From an uncultured Holophagaceae bacterium (GTDB lineage Bacteria; Acidobacteriota; Holophagae; Holophagales; Holophagaceae): 64,000 nt of DNA. Positions 50,377 through 59,113 of this stretch are shown one piece after another; positions within the stretch are counted from its first letter, which is position 1; every line of letters begins with the position of its first letter. The position numbers and the translations under genes were made by a program. The notes beneath the pieces are model-generated. The model saw only the letters and a list, made by a program, of their open reading frames with translations, was not told the origin of the DNA and did no database searches. Location: the NCBI GenBank assembly GCA_903884655.1, contig CAISFO010000029.1:1-64000 (forward strand), read 5' to 3'.

Positions 50377-51705
50377 ATGCGCACCCCTCGGACCCTGTTC
50401 CGCGCCTTGCTGGTCTTCACCCTGGTCGCCACCACGCCCGGCCTCCTCTGGAGCCAGGCCAGCGAACCTGCTCCTGAAGCCTGGAGCCTCCACGGCCAGG
50501 CGACCACGGTCACCCAGGGCCACGGCGCTTTCGGTGCAGCCTACTCGGGGGAGCACAGCTTCGAGCCCCGCAAGGAGATCCGGAATTCCTTCACCTCCAC
50601 GCTGTTCCTGGGGTTCCGCCCCTGGGAAGGGGCCGAGGTGTATGTGGACCCGGAGGTGTCGGGCGGGCAAGGCCTGAGCCATGTGGCCGGTCTCGGCGGT
50701 GCCCCCAATGGCGAGATCTCCCGGGTATCCAGTTCCGAATTGAAGCTGGCCCTCGCCAGGGTGTATCTCAAGCAGGTCTTCAGCCTCGGCGGGGAGATCG
50801 AAGCCGTCGCCGGGGACCAGAACCAGCTCGGCGGGTCCCGTAGCCGTCGGCGAGTGACCGTCACCGTGGGCAAGCTGGCCCTGGGGGACATCTTCGATGC
50901 CAACGCCTACACCCACGATCCCCGGTCCCAGTTCCTGAACCTGGCCCTGGTGGACAGTTCCTCCTGGGACTACCCGGCAGATACCAAGGGCTACAGCTGG
51001 GGTCTGGCGTTGGAGTTGAACTGGGACGATTGGGCCCTGCGCGCCGGCAGTTTCCTGGAGCCCTCGGAAGCCAATGGTCCCTACTTCGACCACCACGTGA
51101 GCCACGCCCACGGGGAGGTGGTCGAGGTGGAGCATGACCACGAGATCGGTGGACGGGTCGGCCATATCCGGCTCCTCGGCTTCGCGAACCGGGCGGACAT
51201 GGGCAGCTACCAGGAGAGCCTACAGGCTGCCCCCGTGGTGCCAGATGTGATGGCCACTCGCCAGCCGGGACGCCTCAAGTACGGGTGGGGTCTGAGCGCG
51301 GACCAGGCCCTGACCGGAGAGCTGGGGGCCTTCCTGCGGGCCGGCTGGAACGACGGTCGCACGGAGACCTGGGCCTTCACGGAGATCGACCGCACCATCG
51401 CCCTGGGCCTCGCCCTCACGGGGAGCGGCTGGTCCAGGCCCCAGGACCGGGTCGGGGTGGCCCTGGCCGCCGATGGACTGTCGCCCGAGCACAGGACCTA
51501 CCTGGCTGCGGGCGGGCTCGGCTTCATGCTCGGTGATGGTCGTCTGAACTACGGCCAGGAGCGCATCCTGGAAGCCTATTACGCCCTGGCGCTGGGCCGG
51601 TTCGTCACGGCCAGTCTCGATGCCCAGCGGATCCAGTACCCCGGCTACAACCGCGACCGAGGGCCTGTCGACATCTTCGCCCTGCGGCTCCACGCCCAGT
51701 TCTGA
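50377..51705 (+). CDS. Outer-membrane porin (carbohydrate-porin/OprB-like) with His/acidic-rich loop
   Basis: Signal peptide ..LLWSQA; beta-barrel pattern; YFDHHVSHAHGEVVEVEHDHEIGGRVGH loop; terminal LRLHAQF. Confidence 0.8.
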   Translation: MRTPRTLFRALLVFTLVATTPGLLWSQASEPAPEAWSLHGQATTVTQGHGAFGAAYSGEHSFEPRKEIRNSFTSTLFLGFRPWEGAEVYVDPEVSGGQGLSHVAGLGGAPNGEISRVSSSELKLALARVYLKQVFSLGGEIEAVAGDQNQLGGSRSRRRVTVTVGKLALGDIFDANAYTHDPRSQFLNLALVDSSSWDYPADTKGYSWGLALELNWDDWALRAGSFLEPSEANGPYFDHHVSHAHGEVVEVEHDHEIGGRVGHIRLLGFANRADMGSYQESLQAAPVVPDVMATRQPGRLKYGWGLSADQALTGELGAFLRAGWNDGRTETWAFTEIDRTIALGLALTGSGWSRPQDRVGVALAADGLSPEHRTYLAAGGLGFMLGDGRLNYGQERILEAYYALALGRFVTASLDAQRIQYPGYNRDRGPVDIFALRLHAQF

Positions 51706-51776
51706 GACTCGATGTGAATTACCATTCCCGCATTGATCCCGCATCCGAGTCCCGGTCATCCTGGGGTCGGACCTTG

Positions 51777-51855
51777 AAGAAGGAGGCAGCGATGGGCAAG
51801 CGCACCGCCCCGAACGACCCTCCGTCGTGGACAGGAACCGGCCGCTGATTTCTTC
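51777..51855 (+). promoter_or_regulatory. Conserved leader element, copy 2 (upstream of Nramp-related transporter)
   Basis: GAAGAAGGAGGCAGCGATGG...GACCCTCCGTCG...TTCTTCC. Confidence 0.7.
51792..51848 (+). CDS. Putative leader peptide MGKRTAPNDPPSWTGTGR
   Basis: AGGAGG SD 10 nt upstream of ATG; DPPS at codons 9-12; ends 62 nt before the transporter GTG. Confidence 0.7.
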   Translation: MGKRTAPNDPPSWTGTGR

Positions 51856-51910
51856 CCAGAGCCCAGGCTCTGTGGCGTCCAACCACTGACTCCTCCAGAC
51901 CGAGGTCCCT

Positions 51911-53512
51911 GTGTACCTGGTGAGTAAATCCATCCACCAGCTCGAGCGCTTCCGGCGCCAGCTGATGATCTTCTTCGCCGTGCTGGGGCCCGGCATCATC
52001 GTCATGATCGCGGACAACGATGCCGGCGGCATTGCCACCTACGCGTTCACCGGTTCCAAGTACGGGTTCAGCCTGCTCTGGATCTTCATCATCCTCGTGC
52101 CCATGGCCTATTACGTTCAGGAAATGACGGTGCGGCTGGGGGCGGTCACCAAGCGGGGCCACGCCGAGGCCATCTTCGAGGGCTTCGGGCCTTTCTGGGG
52201 CTGGTTCTCCCTGGCCGACCTGGCCATCGTGAACTGGCTCACCCTCATCACCGAGTACATCGGCATGATCATCGCCGGGCAGATGTTCGGCATCCCGCCC
52301 ATCTGGACCTTCCTGGGGGTGACGCTGATCCTCTTCCTGGTGGTGCTCACGGGCAAGTACTGGACCTTCGAGAAGCTGACCCTCTTCTTCTGCGCTTTCA
52401 ACCTGGTCTACATTCCGGCGGCCTTCTGGGCCATGAAGGCGCCCACGGCGCCTTCATGGGGGCTGGTGGGCAAGGGTCTCCTGGTGCCGAACCTGGGCGG
52501 AGGAGGTCTCTCGGGAGAGATCATTTTCGTCCTGCTGGCCAACATCGGCACCACCATCGCCCCCTGGATGATCTTCTTCCAGCAGAGCGCCGTGGTGGAC
52601 AAGGGCCTGGATATCCATGACATCAAGTTCGGGAAGATGGAGACCTTCGTGGGGTCGCTGCTGACCTGCATCGTGGCCGTGTTCATCATCATCACCACCG
52701 CTGCCGCGCTCCACCACCACAACCCTCCCATCGTCATGGAGAAAGTGAACGAGGCCGCCGCGGCCCTCACGCCGCTCATCCCCCATGGCGAAACCGCCCG
52801 GAAGCTCTTCGCCATCGGGCTCTTCGACGCGGGTTTCCTGGGGGCGCTGTGCATCTCCCTCTCGTCGAGCTGGGCCGTGGGCGAGGTGTTCGGCTGGGCC
52901 CACAGCCTCAACAAGAGTGTGAAGGACGCGCCCTGGTTCTACGTGGTCTACCTGGGGATGCTGCTGTCCTCGGGCTTCGTCGCCATGATCTCCTCCGACG
53001 CCACGCAGCAGATCATCACCATGTTCGTGCAGGTGGTGGCGGTGACGCTCCTGCCCACGGCCCTGGTGTTCCTCATTCTCATCCTCAACGACGAGCAGTT
53101 CATGGGCAAGCACGTGAACACGCGCTGGGAGAACATCGCCAACTGGTCCATTGTCATCTTCGTCACCTTCATGTCCACCCTCTTCGCGGTCTCGACGCTC
53201 TTTCCGGGCTTCCTTGAGGGTTTGCGGCCTGTCCCCAAACCCTCGGGTGCCGCGACGACGCAAGGCGGGATGCTCCGCCAGGAAGGGCCCGCAGGGCGAT
53301 GTAGTTCATCGTTCAAGGGCACTGACGCCGTGGAGCGCCCGCCTTGCGCCGTCCCTTCGGGCTGGGGCGGCGGGCGGCATCTCGCTGCGTCAGGCTCGGA
53401 TTGCTTAGAACCACTATGCTCACCTCGCCTTCCTTGCGGGACACCGCCCGGCGCTCCCAGCGCGGCGCGCGGGGGTTCGGGGACAGGCCGCTTGTTCCGG
53501 AGGGCCGCATGA
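51911..53512 (+). CDS. Nramp-family divalent cation transporter (NRMT-like; altered TM1/TM6 metal motifs); last ~97 codons derive from an inserted repeat element
   Basis: Nramp fold with ADNDAGGIATYAFTGSKYG in place of DPGN and IGTTIAPWMIFFQQS in place of ATVMPH; homology-like region ends at ~FPGFLEG (53222). Confidence 0.85.
   Translation: MYLVSKSIHQLERFRRQLMIFFAVLGPGIIVMIADNDAGGIATYAFTGSKYGFSLLWIFIILVPMAYYVQEMTVRLGAVTKRGHAEAIFEGFGPFWGWFSLADLAIVNWLTLITEYIGMIIAGQMFGIPPIWTFLGVTLILFLVVLTGKYWTFEKLTLFFCAFNLVYIPAAFWAMKAPTAPSWGLVGKGLLVPNLGGGGLSGEIIFVLLANIGTTIAPWMIFFQQSAVVDKGLDIHDIKFGKMETFVGSLLTCIVAVFIIITTAAALHHHNPPIVMEKVNEAAAALTPLIPHGETARKLFAIGLFDAGFLGALCISLSSSWAVGEVFGWAHSLNKSVKDAPWFYVVYLGMLLSSGFVAMISSDATQQIITMFVQVVAVTLLPTALVFLILILNDEQFMGKHVNTRWENIANWSIVIFVTFMSTLFAVSTLFPGFLEGLRPVPKPSGAATTQGGMLRQEGPAGRCSSSFKGTDAVERPPCAVPSGWGGGRHLAASGSDCLEPLCSPRLPCGTPPGAPSAARGGSGTGRLFRRAA
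53224..53491. repeat. 268-bp element with ~31-bp imperfect terminal inverted repeats (MITE/structured intergenic repeat)
   Basis: Left GCGGCCTGTCCCCAAACCCTCGGGTGCCGCG (53224-53254) versus reverse complement of right end GCGGCCTGTCCCCGAACCCCCGCGCGCCGCG (53461-53491), 27/31; inner inverted repeat 53256-53269 / 53338-53351 (13/14). Confidence 0.85.
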
Positions 53513-54786
53513 ATCAGGTCCACGCTCCCCAGGCCCCTATCCAGAACTCGAACGGCATCTTCTTCTCGAGGGTCTTCCGCAAGCCCGTGCGCATCGCCGG
53601 CCAAGGCCGGAAAGTGGGACCGGCCTCGGACATCGTCTTCGCCCTGGCCGAGCCCTTCCCCCGCGCAGTGGGCATCTTCATCGACCACGGCTGGGGCGTG
53701 CCGACGGAGTTCGTGTCCTGGGACAAGGTCGTGGACCTGTCGGACCAGGGCATCATCGTTCGCGGCCCCGATGCGGGGGACCAGTACCCGGCCTTCCAGG
53801 ACCAGCCGGGCTGGATCCTCGCCGACAAGCACCTGATGGGCCGCACCATCCTGGACATCGATGACCGCAAGACCGAGGTGGTGAACGATGTGCTGCTTCG
53901 CACGGACGACCATGGCTACTACCTGGCGGCGGTGGATGCCTCCTTCAACGGCTTCCTCCGCAAGTGGGGCCTGCTGAAGCTCACCACGCTGATCAGCGAG
54001 GACCTGATTCCCTGGAAGTTCGTCCAGCCGCTCTCTCTGGAGGACGCCATTGCCTCCGACCGGCTGCAGCTCTCCGTCACCAAGGAACAGCTGCATGACC
54101 TGCCCAAGGAGGACCTTGCCGATGCCCTGGAGGAACTGACGGGTCAGGAACAGGAAGCCCTGTTCTCAGCCCTGGAAACCGACAAGGCCGCAGCGACCCT
54201 GACCGAGGCCGAACCCAGAGCCCAGCGCCAGATCATCGCCAGCCTCCGCCAGGAGCGGGCCCAGAACATCCTTGCCCACCTTTCGACGCCTCAGCTGGTG
54301 GATCTGCTCGGCGTGCTGCCCCACGAGGATGCCGAGGAGATGTTGGCCCTGCTGCCGGAGGAGCGGCAGAAAAGGGTGAGGGCCCTGCTGTCCGCGCGCG
54401 AAGCCACGGCCCGCGACTTCATGTCGCCGGAGTACCTCACGGTGCCGCCGGATCTCACGGTGACCCAGGCCCGTGCCACCATTCGCCAGTCGGGGCTCGC
54501 CTACAACGGTATCTCATATCTGTACGTCAAAGGCGCGGACGGGAAACTGCAGGGGGCCGTGGATGCCCGGTTCCTGCTGGTCTCCGCGGACACCGCCCGG
54601 ATGGAGGACATCATGGACTCCCCGGCGGTCGCCGCAGAGGCCGACGACATCCGCGAGGACCTGGAAGCGCTCTTCGGGAAGTACCACTTCCGGATGGTCC
54701 CCGTGGTGGACCCCGAGGACCACATCCTGGGCGTCATCCGCTACAACGACATCATGCGGGGTGATGCCCCCCGACCCAAGGTCTAG
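53509..54786 (+). CDS. MgtE N-domain + CBS-pair protein with N-terminal PRC-barrel-like region
   Basis: EEMLALLPEERQKRVRALLSA MgtE_N repeats; ARDFMSPEYLTVPPDLTVTQA and FGKYHFRMVPVVDPEDHILGVI CBS motifs. Confidence 0.85.
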   Translation: MNQVHAPQAPIQNSNGIFFSRVFRKPVRIAGQGRKVGPASDIVFALAEPFPRAVGIFIDHGWGVPTEFVSWDKVVDLSDQGIIVRGPDAGDQYPAFQDQPGWILADKHLMGRTILDIDDRKTEVVNDVLLRTDDHGYYLAAVDASFNGFLRKWGLLKLTTLISEDLIPWKFVQPLSLEDAIASDRLQLSVTKEQLHDLPKEDLADALEELTGQEQEALFSALETDKAAATLTEAEPRAQRQIIASLRQERAQNILAHLSTPQLVDLLGVLPHEDAEEMLALLPEERQKRVRALLSAREATARDFMSPEYLTVPPDLTVTQARATIRQSGLAYNGISYLYVKGADGKLQGAVDARFLLVSADTARMEDIMDSPAVAAEADDIREDLEALFGKYHFRMVPVVDPEDHILGVIRYNDIMRGDAPRPKV

Positions 54787-54795
54787 GAGACTCGC

Positions 54796-54912
54796 ATGCC
54801 AAGGGTCAAACTCACGCCCAGCACCCGTTTCGCGCTCTACTTCCTGCGTTTCTACCTTGTGTTCCTGATGCTGCTGCTGGTGTTCCGGTTCATCAAGGCC
54901 TTCCATCATTGA
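54796..54912 (+). CDS. 38-aa single-TM membrane peptide (not in supplied ORF track)
   Basis: GGAGA then ATG: MPRVKLTPSTRFALYFLRFYLVFLMLLLVFRFIKAFHH*; fits exactly between MgtE_N/CBS gene and CDF gene. Confidence 0.6.
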   Translation: MPRVKLTPSTRFALYFLRFYLVFLMLLLVFRFIKAFHH

Positions 54913-54916
54913 TGCC

Positions 54917-55831
54917 ATGAACACAGAGATTTCCGCCTCCGACGAAAAATTCCGTGTGGCCATCACTTCGGTGGTGGCCGCCATCGGCCTGACAGCCATG
55001 AAGTTCGTGGTTGGCCTGATGACCGGCAGTCTCGGCATCCTGTCCGAAGCGGCCCACTCGGGCCTGGACCTGGTGGCCGCCCTGGTCACGGTTTTCGCGG
55101 TCCGAGCCTCGGCCTGGCCCCCCGATGCCGACCACCCCTACGGCCATGGCAAGGTGGAGAATCTCTCCGCCCTGTTCGAAACGCTGCTGTTGCTCCTGAC
55201 CTGCCTCTGGATCATCCGAGAGGCGGTGGAGCGGCTCTTCTTCCATCCAGTCCCTGTGAAGGCCAACCTCTGGGGCTTCCTGGTCATCGCCACCTCGATC
55301 ATCGTCGACATCGGCCGGTCCCGGGCCCTCATGAAGGTGGCGAAGAAACACCAGAGCCAGGCCCTCGAAGCGGACGCCCTCCACTTCAGCACGGATGTCT
55401 GGTCCAGTTCCGTGGTGCTGCTGGGCCTGGGTCTGGTGTTCCTGGCGGAAAGGATGGGGCTGCCCTGGCTGGTGAAGGCGGATGCCATCGCCGCCCTCTG
55501 CGTGGCGGGCATCGTGGTCTGGGTGAGCATCCGGCTCGGTCAGAAGACCCTGCGCGACCTCATGGACTCGGTGCCCAAGGATATGGTGGAGCGGGCCCAG
55601 AAAGTGGTGCTGGACATTCCCGGAGTCATGGCTGTGCCAAGGATCCGCATGCGCAAGACCGGAGGCGAGTGGTTTGCGGATGTGGTGATCGAGGTGCCGG
55701 GGGACCTCAGCTTCGAGGAGGCCCATGCGGTGACGGAGGCGGTCGAGGGCCATCTGGCGGAGCTCCTGCCCGGAGGTGACGTGGTCGTCCACGCTGAGCC
55801 CGCGCGGGTCCATCCACCTACTCGGGCGTGA
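54917..55831 (+). CDS. Cation diffusion facilitator (CDF) family transporter
   Basis: SEAAHSGLDLVAALVT, DADHPYGHGKVENLSALFE, EADALHFSTDVWSS, IRMRKTGGEWFADVVIEVPGDLSFEEAH. Confidence 0.92.
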   Translation: MNTEISASDEKFRVAITSVVAAIGLTAMKFVVGLMTGSLGILSEAAHSGLDLVAALVTVFAVRASAWPPDADHPYGHGKVENLSALFETLLLLLTCLWIIREAVERLFFHPVPVKANLWGFLVIATSIIVDIGRSRALMKVAKKHQSQALEADALHFSTDVWSSSVVLLGLGLVFLAERMGLPWLVKADAIAALCVAGIVVWVSIRLGQKTLRDLMDSVPKDMVERAQKVVLDIPGVMAVPRIRMRKTGGEWFADVVIEVPGDLSFEEAHAVTEAVEGHLAELLPGGDVVVHAEPARVHPPTRA

Positions 55832-55882
55832 TCATCTCCCGATCCTCGCGGTAGGCGAAGAGTTCACCGAAGCGGCCCCACG
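55819..55882. repeat. 64-bp direct repeat, copy 1 (residual 3' end of ABC-ATPase gene)
   Basis: TACTCGGGCGTGATCATCTCCCGATCCTCGCGGTAGGCGAAGAGTTCACCGAAGCGGCCCCACG; 61/64 identical to 55981-56044. Confidence 0.93.
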
Positions 55883-55919
55883 GGGCCCCCTCCGCGATCG
55901 AGCGCAGCGAGGAGCGGGA

Positions 55920-55942
55920 GCACGCGACTAAATGTCGCGTGC
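55920..55942. other. Perfect 9-bp hairpin between the two direct-repeat copies
   Basis: GCACGCGAC-TAAAT-GTCGCGTGC. Confidence 0.8.
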
Positions 55943-55979
55943 GATCGGGGGGTAGTCTGGGTGGGGCCTGGGCTGGAAC

Positions 55980-57281
55980 TTATTCAGGCGTGATCATCTC
56001 CCGGTCCTCGCGGTAGGCGAAGAGTTCACCGAAGCGGCCCCACGTGACCAGCGTATCGAAGGTCTGGTCCGGGTTCTCCATGGGCAGGCGCTGCTGCAAC
56101 TCGGAGCGCAGCTCACTTTCCTTCAGCTCGCCGTGGTGCAGCTCCACCAGCTCCATCACCATCTTGAACAGGCGGAGCTCCAGCAGCTGGGCTTTCCAGA
56201 TGTCCTTGCGGTCGTCCATGTTGGCGCGCACGAACTTCTGGCCGAGGGACGTGAGGAGCACCTGCCGCTTGGGGGTGTCCACGAAGTCCAGCATTTCCGC
56301 GCCCTTCACGGAAGCGAGGATCTTCTCGAAGGTGACATGGGTGGCGGCGGCCACCTGGAAGAGGTCCGCGGTGCCACCCTGAGTCTCCAGATACTCCAGC
56401 AGGCCCAGGATGTCTGAGGAAGGCGCCGGGGGCAGGGGCTCCACGAGGTCGGGCAGGAGGCTGGGTTCCGGAGCGCTCACTTCGATGTCGGGCAGTTCCG
56501 TGCTGGTGATGATGTCGTGCAGCTGGTCCACCAGGCGGAGGAACTCGGGACTGCGCATGTCCCGGGGCCGGGGCAGGGGGTTGTCCACGATGGTGCGCAG
56601 GCGGCCGGGGTTGGCGGACAGCACCACGATGCGGTCCGCCATGTAGACGACCTCCTTGATGTCGTGGCTCACCATGAGGATCGAAGATGGATTGCGCTCG
56701 GCGTCGTCCCAGATGTCGAGGATTTCCGCCCGGAGGCCCTCCGCCGTGAGGGCGTCGACATGGCTGAAGGGTTCGTCCATGAAGAGGATCTCGGGATCCA
56801 CGCTGAGGGCCCTGGCCATGCCCACCCGCTGTTTCATGCCGCCGGAGAGCTCGCGGGGGTAGGCCTCCTCGAACCCTTCGAGGCCCACCAGGCTGATGGC
56901 GCGATGGGCCTTGGCCTTGATGGTGGTCTCGTCCAGCCCCTGGGCCTGGAGCACGGTCTTCACGTTGGCTTCCACCGTCATCCAGGGGTAGAGGGCGAAA
57001 TTCTGGAAGACGATGGCCACGCCGGGGTTCAGACCCTCCATCTTCTCGCCGTGGTAGAAGGTCTTGCCCTTGGTGGGCTGGATCAGGCCGGCGAAGATCC
57101 GCAGGATGGTGGACTTCCCACAGCCCGAAGGGCCGATGAGGCAGACCACCTCGTTGGCCCGGATATCGAGGTTGATGTCCTCCAGCACCCGCAGGGGATG
57201 GCCGGTCTCCCTCTGGAAGGATTTCTGGATGCCCTTCAGCTCGCAGATGACGGTGTGATCGGCGTGGATGGCATGTTTCAT
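55980..57281 (-). CDS. ABC transporter ATP-binding protein with C-terminal AAA-associated domain
   Basis: LIGPSGCGKSTILRIFAGL, LSGGMKQRVGMARAL, ILFMDEPFSHVD; long C-terminal extension. Confidence 0.9.
   Translation of the reverse strand: MKHAIHADHTVICELKGIQKSFQRETGHPLRVLEDINLDIRANEVVCLIGPSGCGKSTILRIFAGLIQPTKGKTFYHGEKMEGLNPGVAIVFQNFALYPWMTVEANVKTVLQAQGLDETTIKAKAHRAISLVGLEGFEEAYPRELSGGMKQRVGMARALSVDPEILFMDEPFSHVDALTAEGLRAEILDIWDDAERNPSSILMVSHDIKEVVYMADRIVVLSANPGRLRTIVDNPLPRPRDMRSPEFLRLVDQLHDIITSTELPDIEVSAPEPSLLPDLVEPLPPAPSSDILGLLEYLETQGGTADLFQVAAATHVTFEKILASVKGAEMLDFVDTPKRQVLLTSLGQKFVRANMDDRKDIWKAQLLELRLFKMVMELVELHHGELKESELRSELQQRLPMENPDQTFDTLVTWGRFGELFAYREDREMITPE
55981..56044. repeat. 64-bp direct repeat, copy 2 (3' end of intact ABC-ATPase gene)
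   Basis: 61/64 identical to 55819-55882, 162-bp offset. Confidence 0.93.
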
Positions 57282-57288
57282 GGCGCCC

Positions 57289-59040
57289 TCACTTCGACAG
57301 GGAGTAGTTGGTTTCGGCGATCTTGTAGAGGGGCTTCCAGACCAGGCGGTTGAACAGGACCACCGTGGCCGCCAGCACCAGAGTGGAGGCCGCCAGCAGC
57401 GGGAAGTTCCTGGATTCACCGGCCTGGCTGACGATGGCACCGAGCCCGAAGGTCTGCAGGGTGGGGCCACTGATGTTGTAGTACTCGGACACGATGCTGG
57501 CGTTCCAGGCCCCGCCCGCTGCGGTGAGGCAGCCGGTCACCAGGTAGGGGAAGACGGCGGGCAGATAGAGATTCCGGAAGCGCTGCCAGCGGCTGAACCC
57601 GAAGGCGGTGCCCACCTCCCGCAGATCGCTGGGAATGGCGCTGGCGCCGGCGATGACATTGAACAGGATGTACCATTGGGTGCCCAGCAGCATGAGGACG
57701 ATGCTGCCCCAGCCGAGGCCGATCCTGAGGGAAGCCAGAACGGCGACCACCACCGGGAAGAGCATGGGCGCCGGGAAGGAGGCCGCCACCTGCACGATGG
57801 GTTGGAAGATCCGCGAAAGACGCTGGGAGAGGCCGATGGCGAGGCCCGCTGGCAGCGTCCAGCAGAGGCCGATGAGGATGGAGGCCATGACGCGGGACAG
57901 GGTGAGCCCGGCCGCCTTGAGCAGGGTCCACCAGGTCTGGGACGGGAGCTGATGCAGCAGGTGGAAGACGCCGAGTCCTCCCAGGACCAGGAACCCCGAA
58001 AGGACCACCAGGGCCACCATCGATAGCCAGGGCGCGGCATGGGCCGCCCGGTCGATGCCGGCCTCCGCCAGCACGACCGTGCGGATCGGGCGATGCTGCT
58101 GTGCTTTCCGCCGCCGCAGGGCGCGCCATCGGTCCCACCTCCTGATGAGGCGCGAACCCCGGATCAGGTTGAGGAACCAGCTTTGCGAGTCGGCCTGCTG
58201 GACCGTGTCCTCGATACGGAACCGCTGGGCCCACACCACGATGGGCCGCCAGAGGATCTGATCAAGCAGGACGATCATCAGGATCATCGCCAGCACGGCC
58301 CAGAGCTGGGCGCGAACATCCCCCTTCTCCACAGCCATGCTCATGTAGGAGCCCAGCCCTGGTACCCGGAAGTCCTTGTCTCCCAGCTTGAACGCCTCCA
58401 CCAGCATGAGGAAGAACCAGCCCCCGGCCATGCTCATCATGCTGTTCCAGGCCAGGCCCGTGGTGGCGAAGGGGAGCTCCACCCACTTGAAGCGCTGCCA
58501 CCAGTTGAACCGGTACACGGTACCGGCCTCGTGCAATTCGGCGGGCACGCTCTTCAGCGAGTGGTAGAGGCTGAAGGTCATGTTCCAGGCCTGGCCCGTG
58601 AAGATGGCGATGATGGCCGTCAGTTCGATGCCCACGTTGCTGTGGGGGAAGGCCGCCACCAGCGCGAGCATCAGGGGCACGATGAAGGTCATGACCGGGA
58701 TGCTCTGGAGGATGTCCAGCAGGGGTACCAGCAGCCGTTCAGAACGTGCGTCCTTGGCGGCCCAGTAGGCGTAGACCAGGGTGAAGAAGAACGACAGCAG
58801 GTACGCGGTCAGCCCCCGCATCATCGAGAAGAAGGTGTACTTGGGCAGGGCCCAGGGGGACAGGTCGATCTCCAGCACGGGCCGCTGGATGTCCGTCCAC
58901 TGCCGCCCCAAAAGGATGAGGCCGTACAGCATGCCGAAAGTGGCGGCGACGAGCAGGAGATCCACCCAGCGCCGCCGACGGAGGGGCGCGAACAGGGCGT
59001 TGGCCTGTCCCCACATGGTGTCTAGGAAGTGGTGCATCAT
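57289..59040 (-). CDS. ABC transporter permease, fused double-domain BPD type
   Basis: Two BPD-type permease repeats, EAGTVYRFNWWQRFKWVELPFA and EVGTAFGFSRWQRFRNLYLPAVFP EAA-like loops. Confidence 0.88.
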   Translation of the reverse strand: MMHHFLDTMWGQANALFAPLRRRRWVDLLLVAATFGMLYGLILLGRQWTDIQRPVLEIDLSPWALPKYTFFSMMRGLTAYLLSFFFTLVYAYWAAKDARSERLLVPLLDILQSIPVMTFIVPLMLALVAAFPHSNVGIELTAIIAIFTGQAWNMTFSLYHSLKSVPAELHEAGTVYRFNWWQRFKWVELPFATTGLAWNSMMSMAGGWFFLMLVEAFKLGDKDFRVPGLGSYMSMAVEKGDVRAQLWAVLAMILMIVLLDQILWRPIVVWAQRFRIEDTVQQADSQSWFLNLIRGSRLIRRWDRWRALRRRKAQQHRPIRTVVLAEAGIDRAAHAAPWLSMVALVVLSGFLVLGGLGVFHLLHQLPSQTWWTLLKAAGLTLSRVMASILIGLCWTLPAGLAIGLSQRLSRIFQPIVQVAASFPAPMLFPVVVAVLASLRIGLGWGSIVLMLLGTQWYILFNVIAGASAIPSDLREVGTAFGFSRWQRFRNLYLPAVFPYLVTGCLTAAGGAWNASIVSEYYNISGPTLQTFGLGAIVSQAGESRNFPLLAASTLVLAATVVLFNRLVWKPLYKIAETNYSLSK

Positions 59041-59113
59041 GGCCGGTCCGGAGGAGCGGATGCGACGCGGGTTAGCGGGCCGGCATCCCGTTCAGGGTGC
59101 GGATTCGGGGGAG

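Noticed and set aside
50164-51855. Assigning the leaders to the known yybP-ykoY Mn2+ or M-box Mg2+ riboswitches
   Set aside because: I could not recognise the conserved cores of those riboswitches by eye, and the strict codon-frame conservation of (E/D)PPS fits a translated leader better. An Rfam cmsearch would be decisive.
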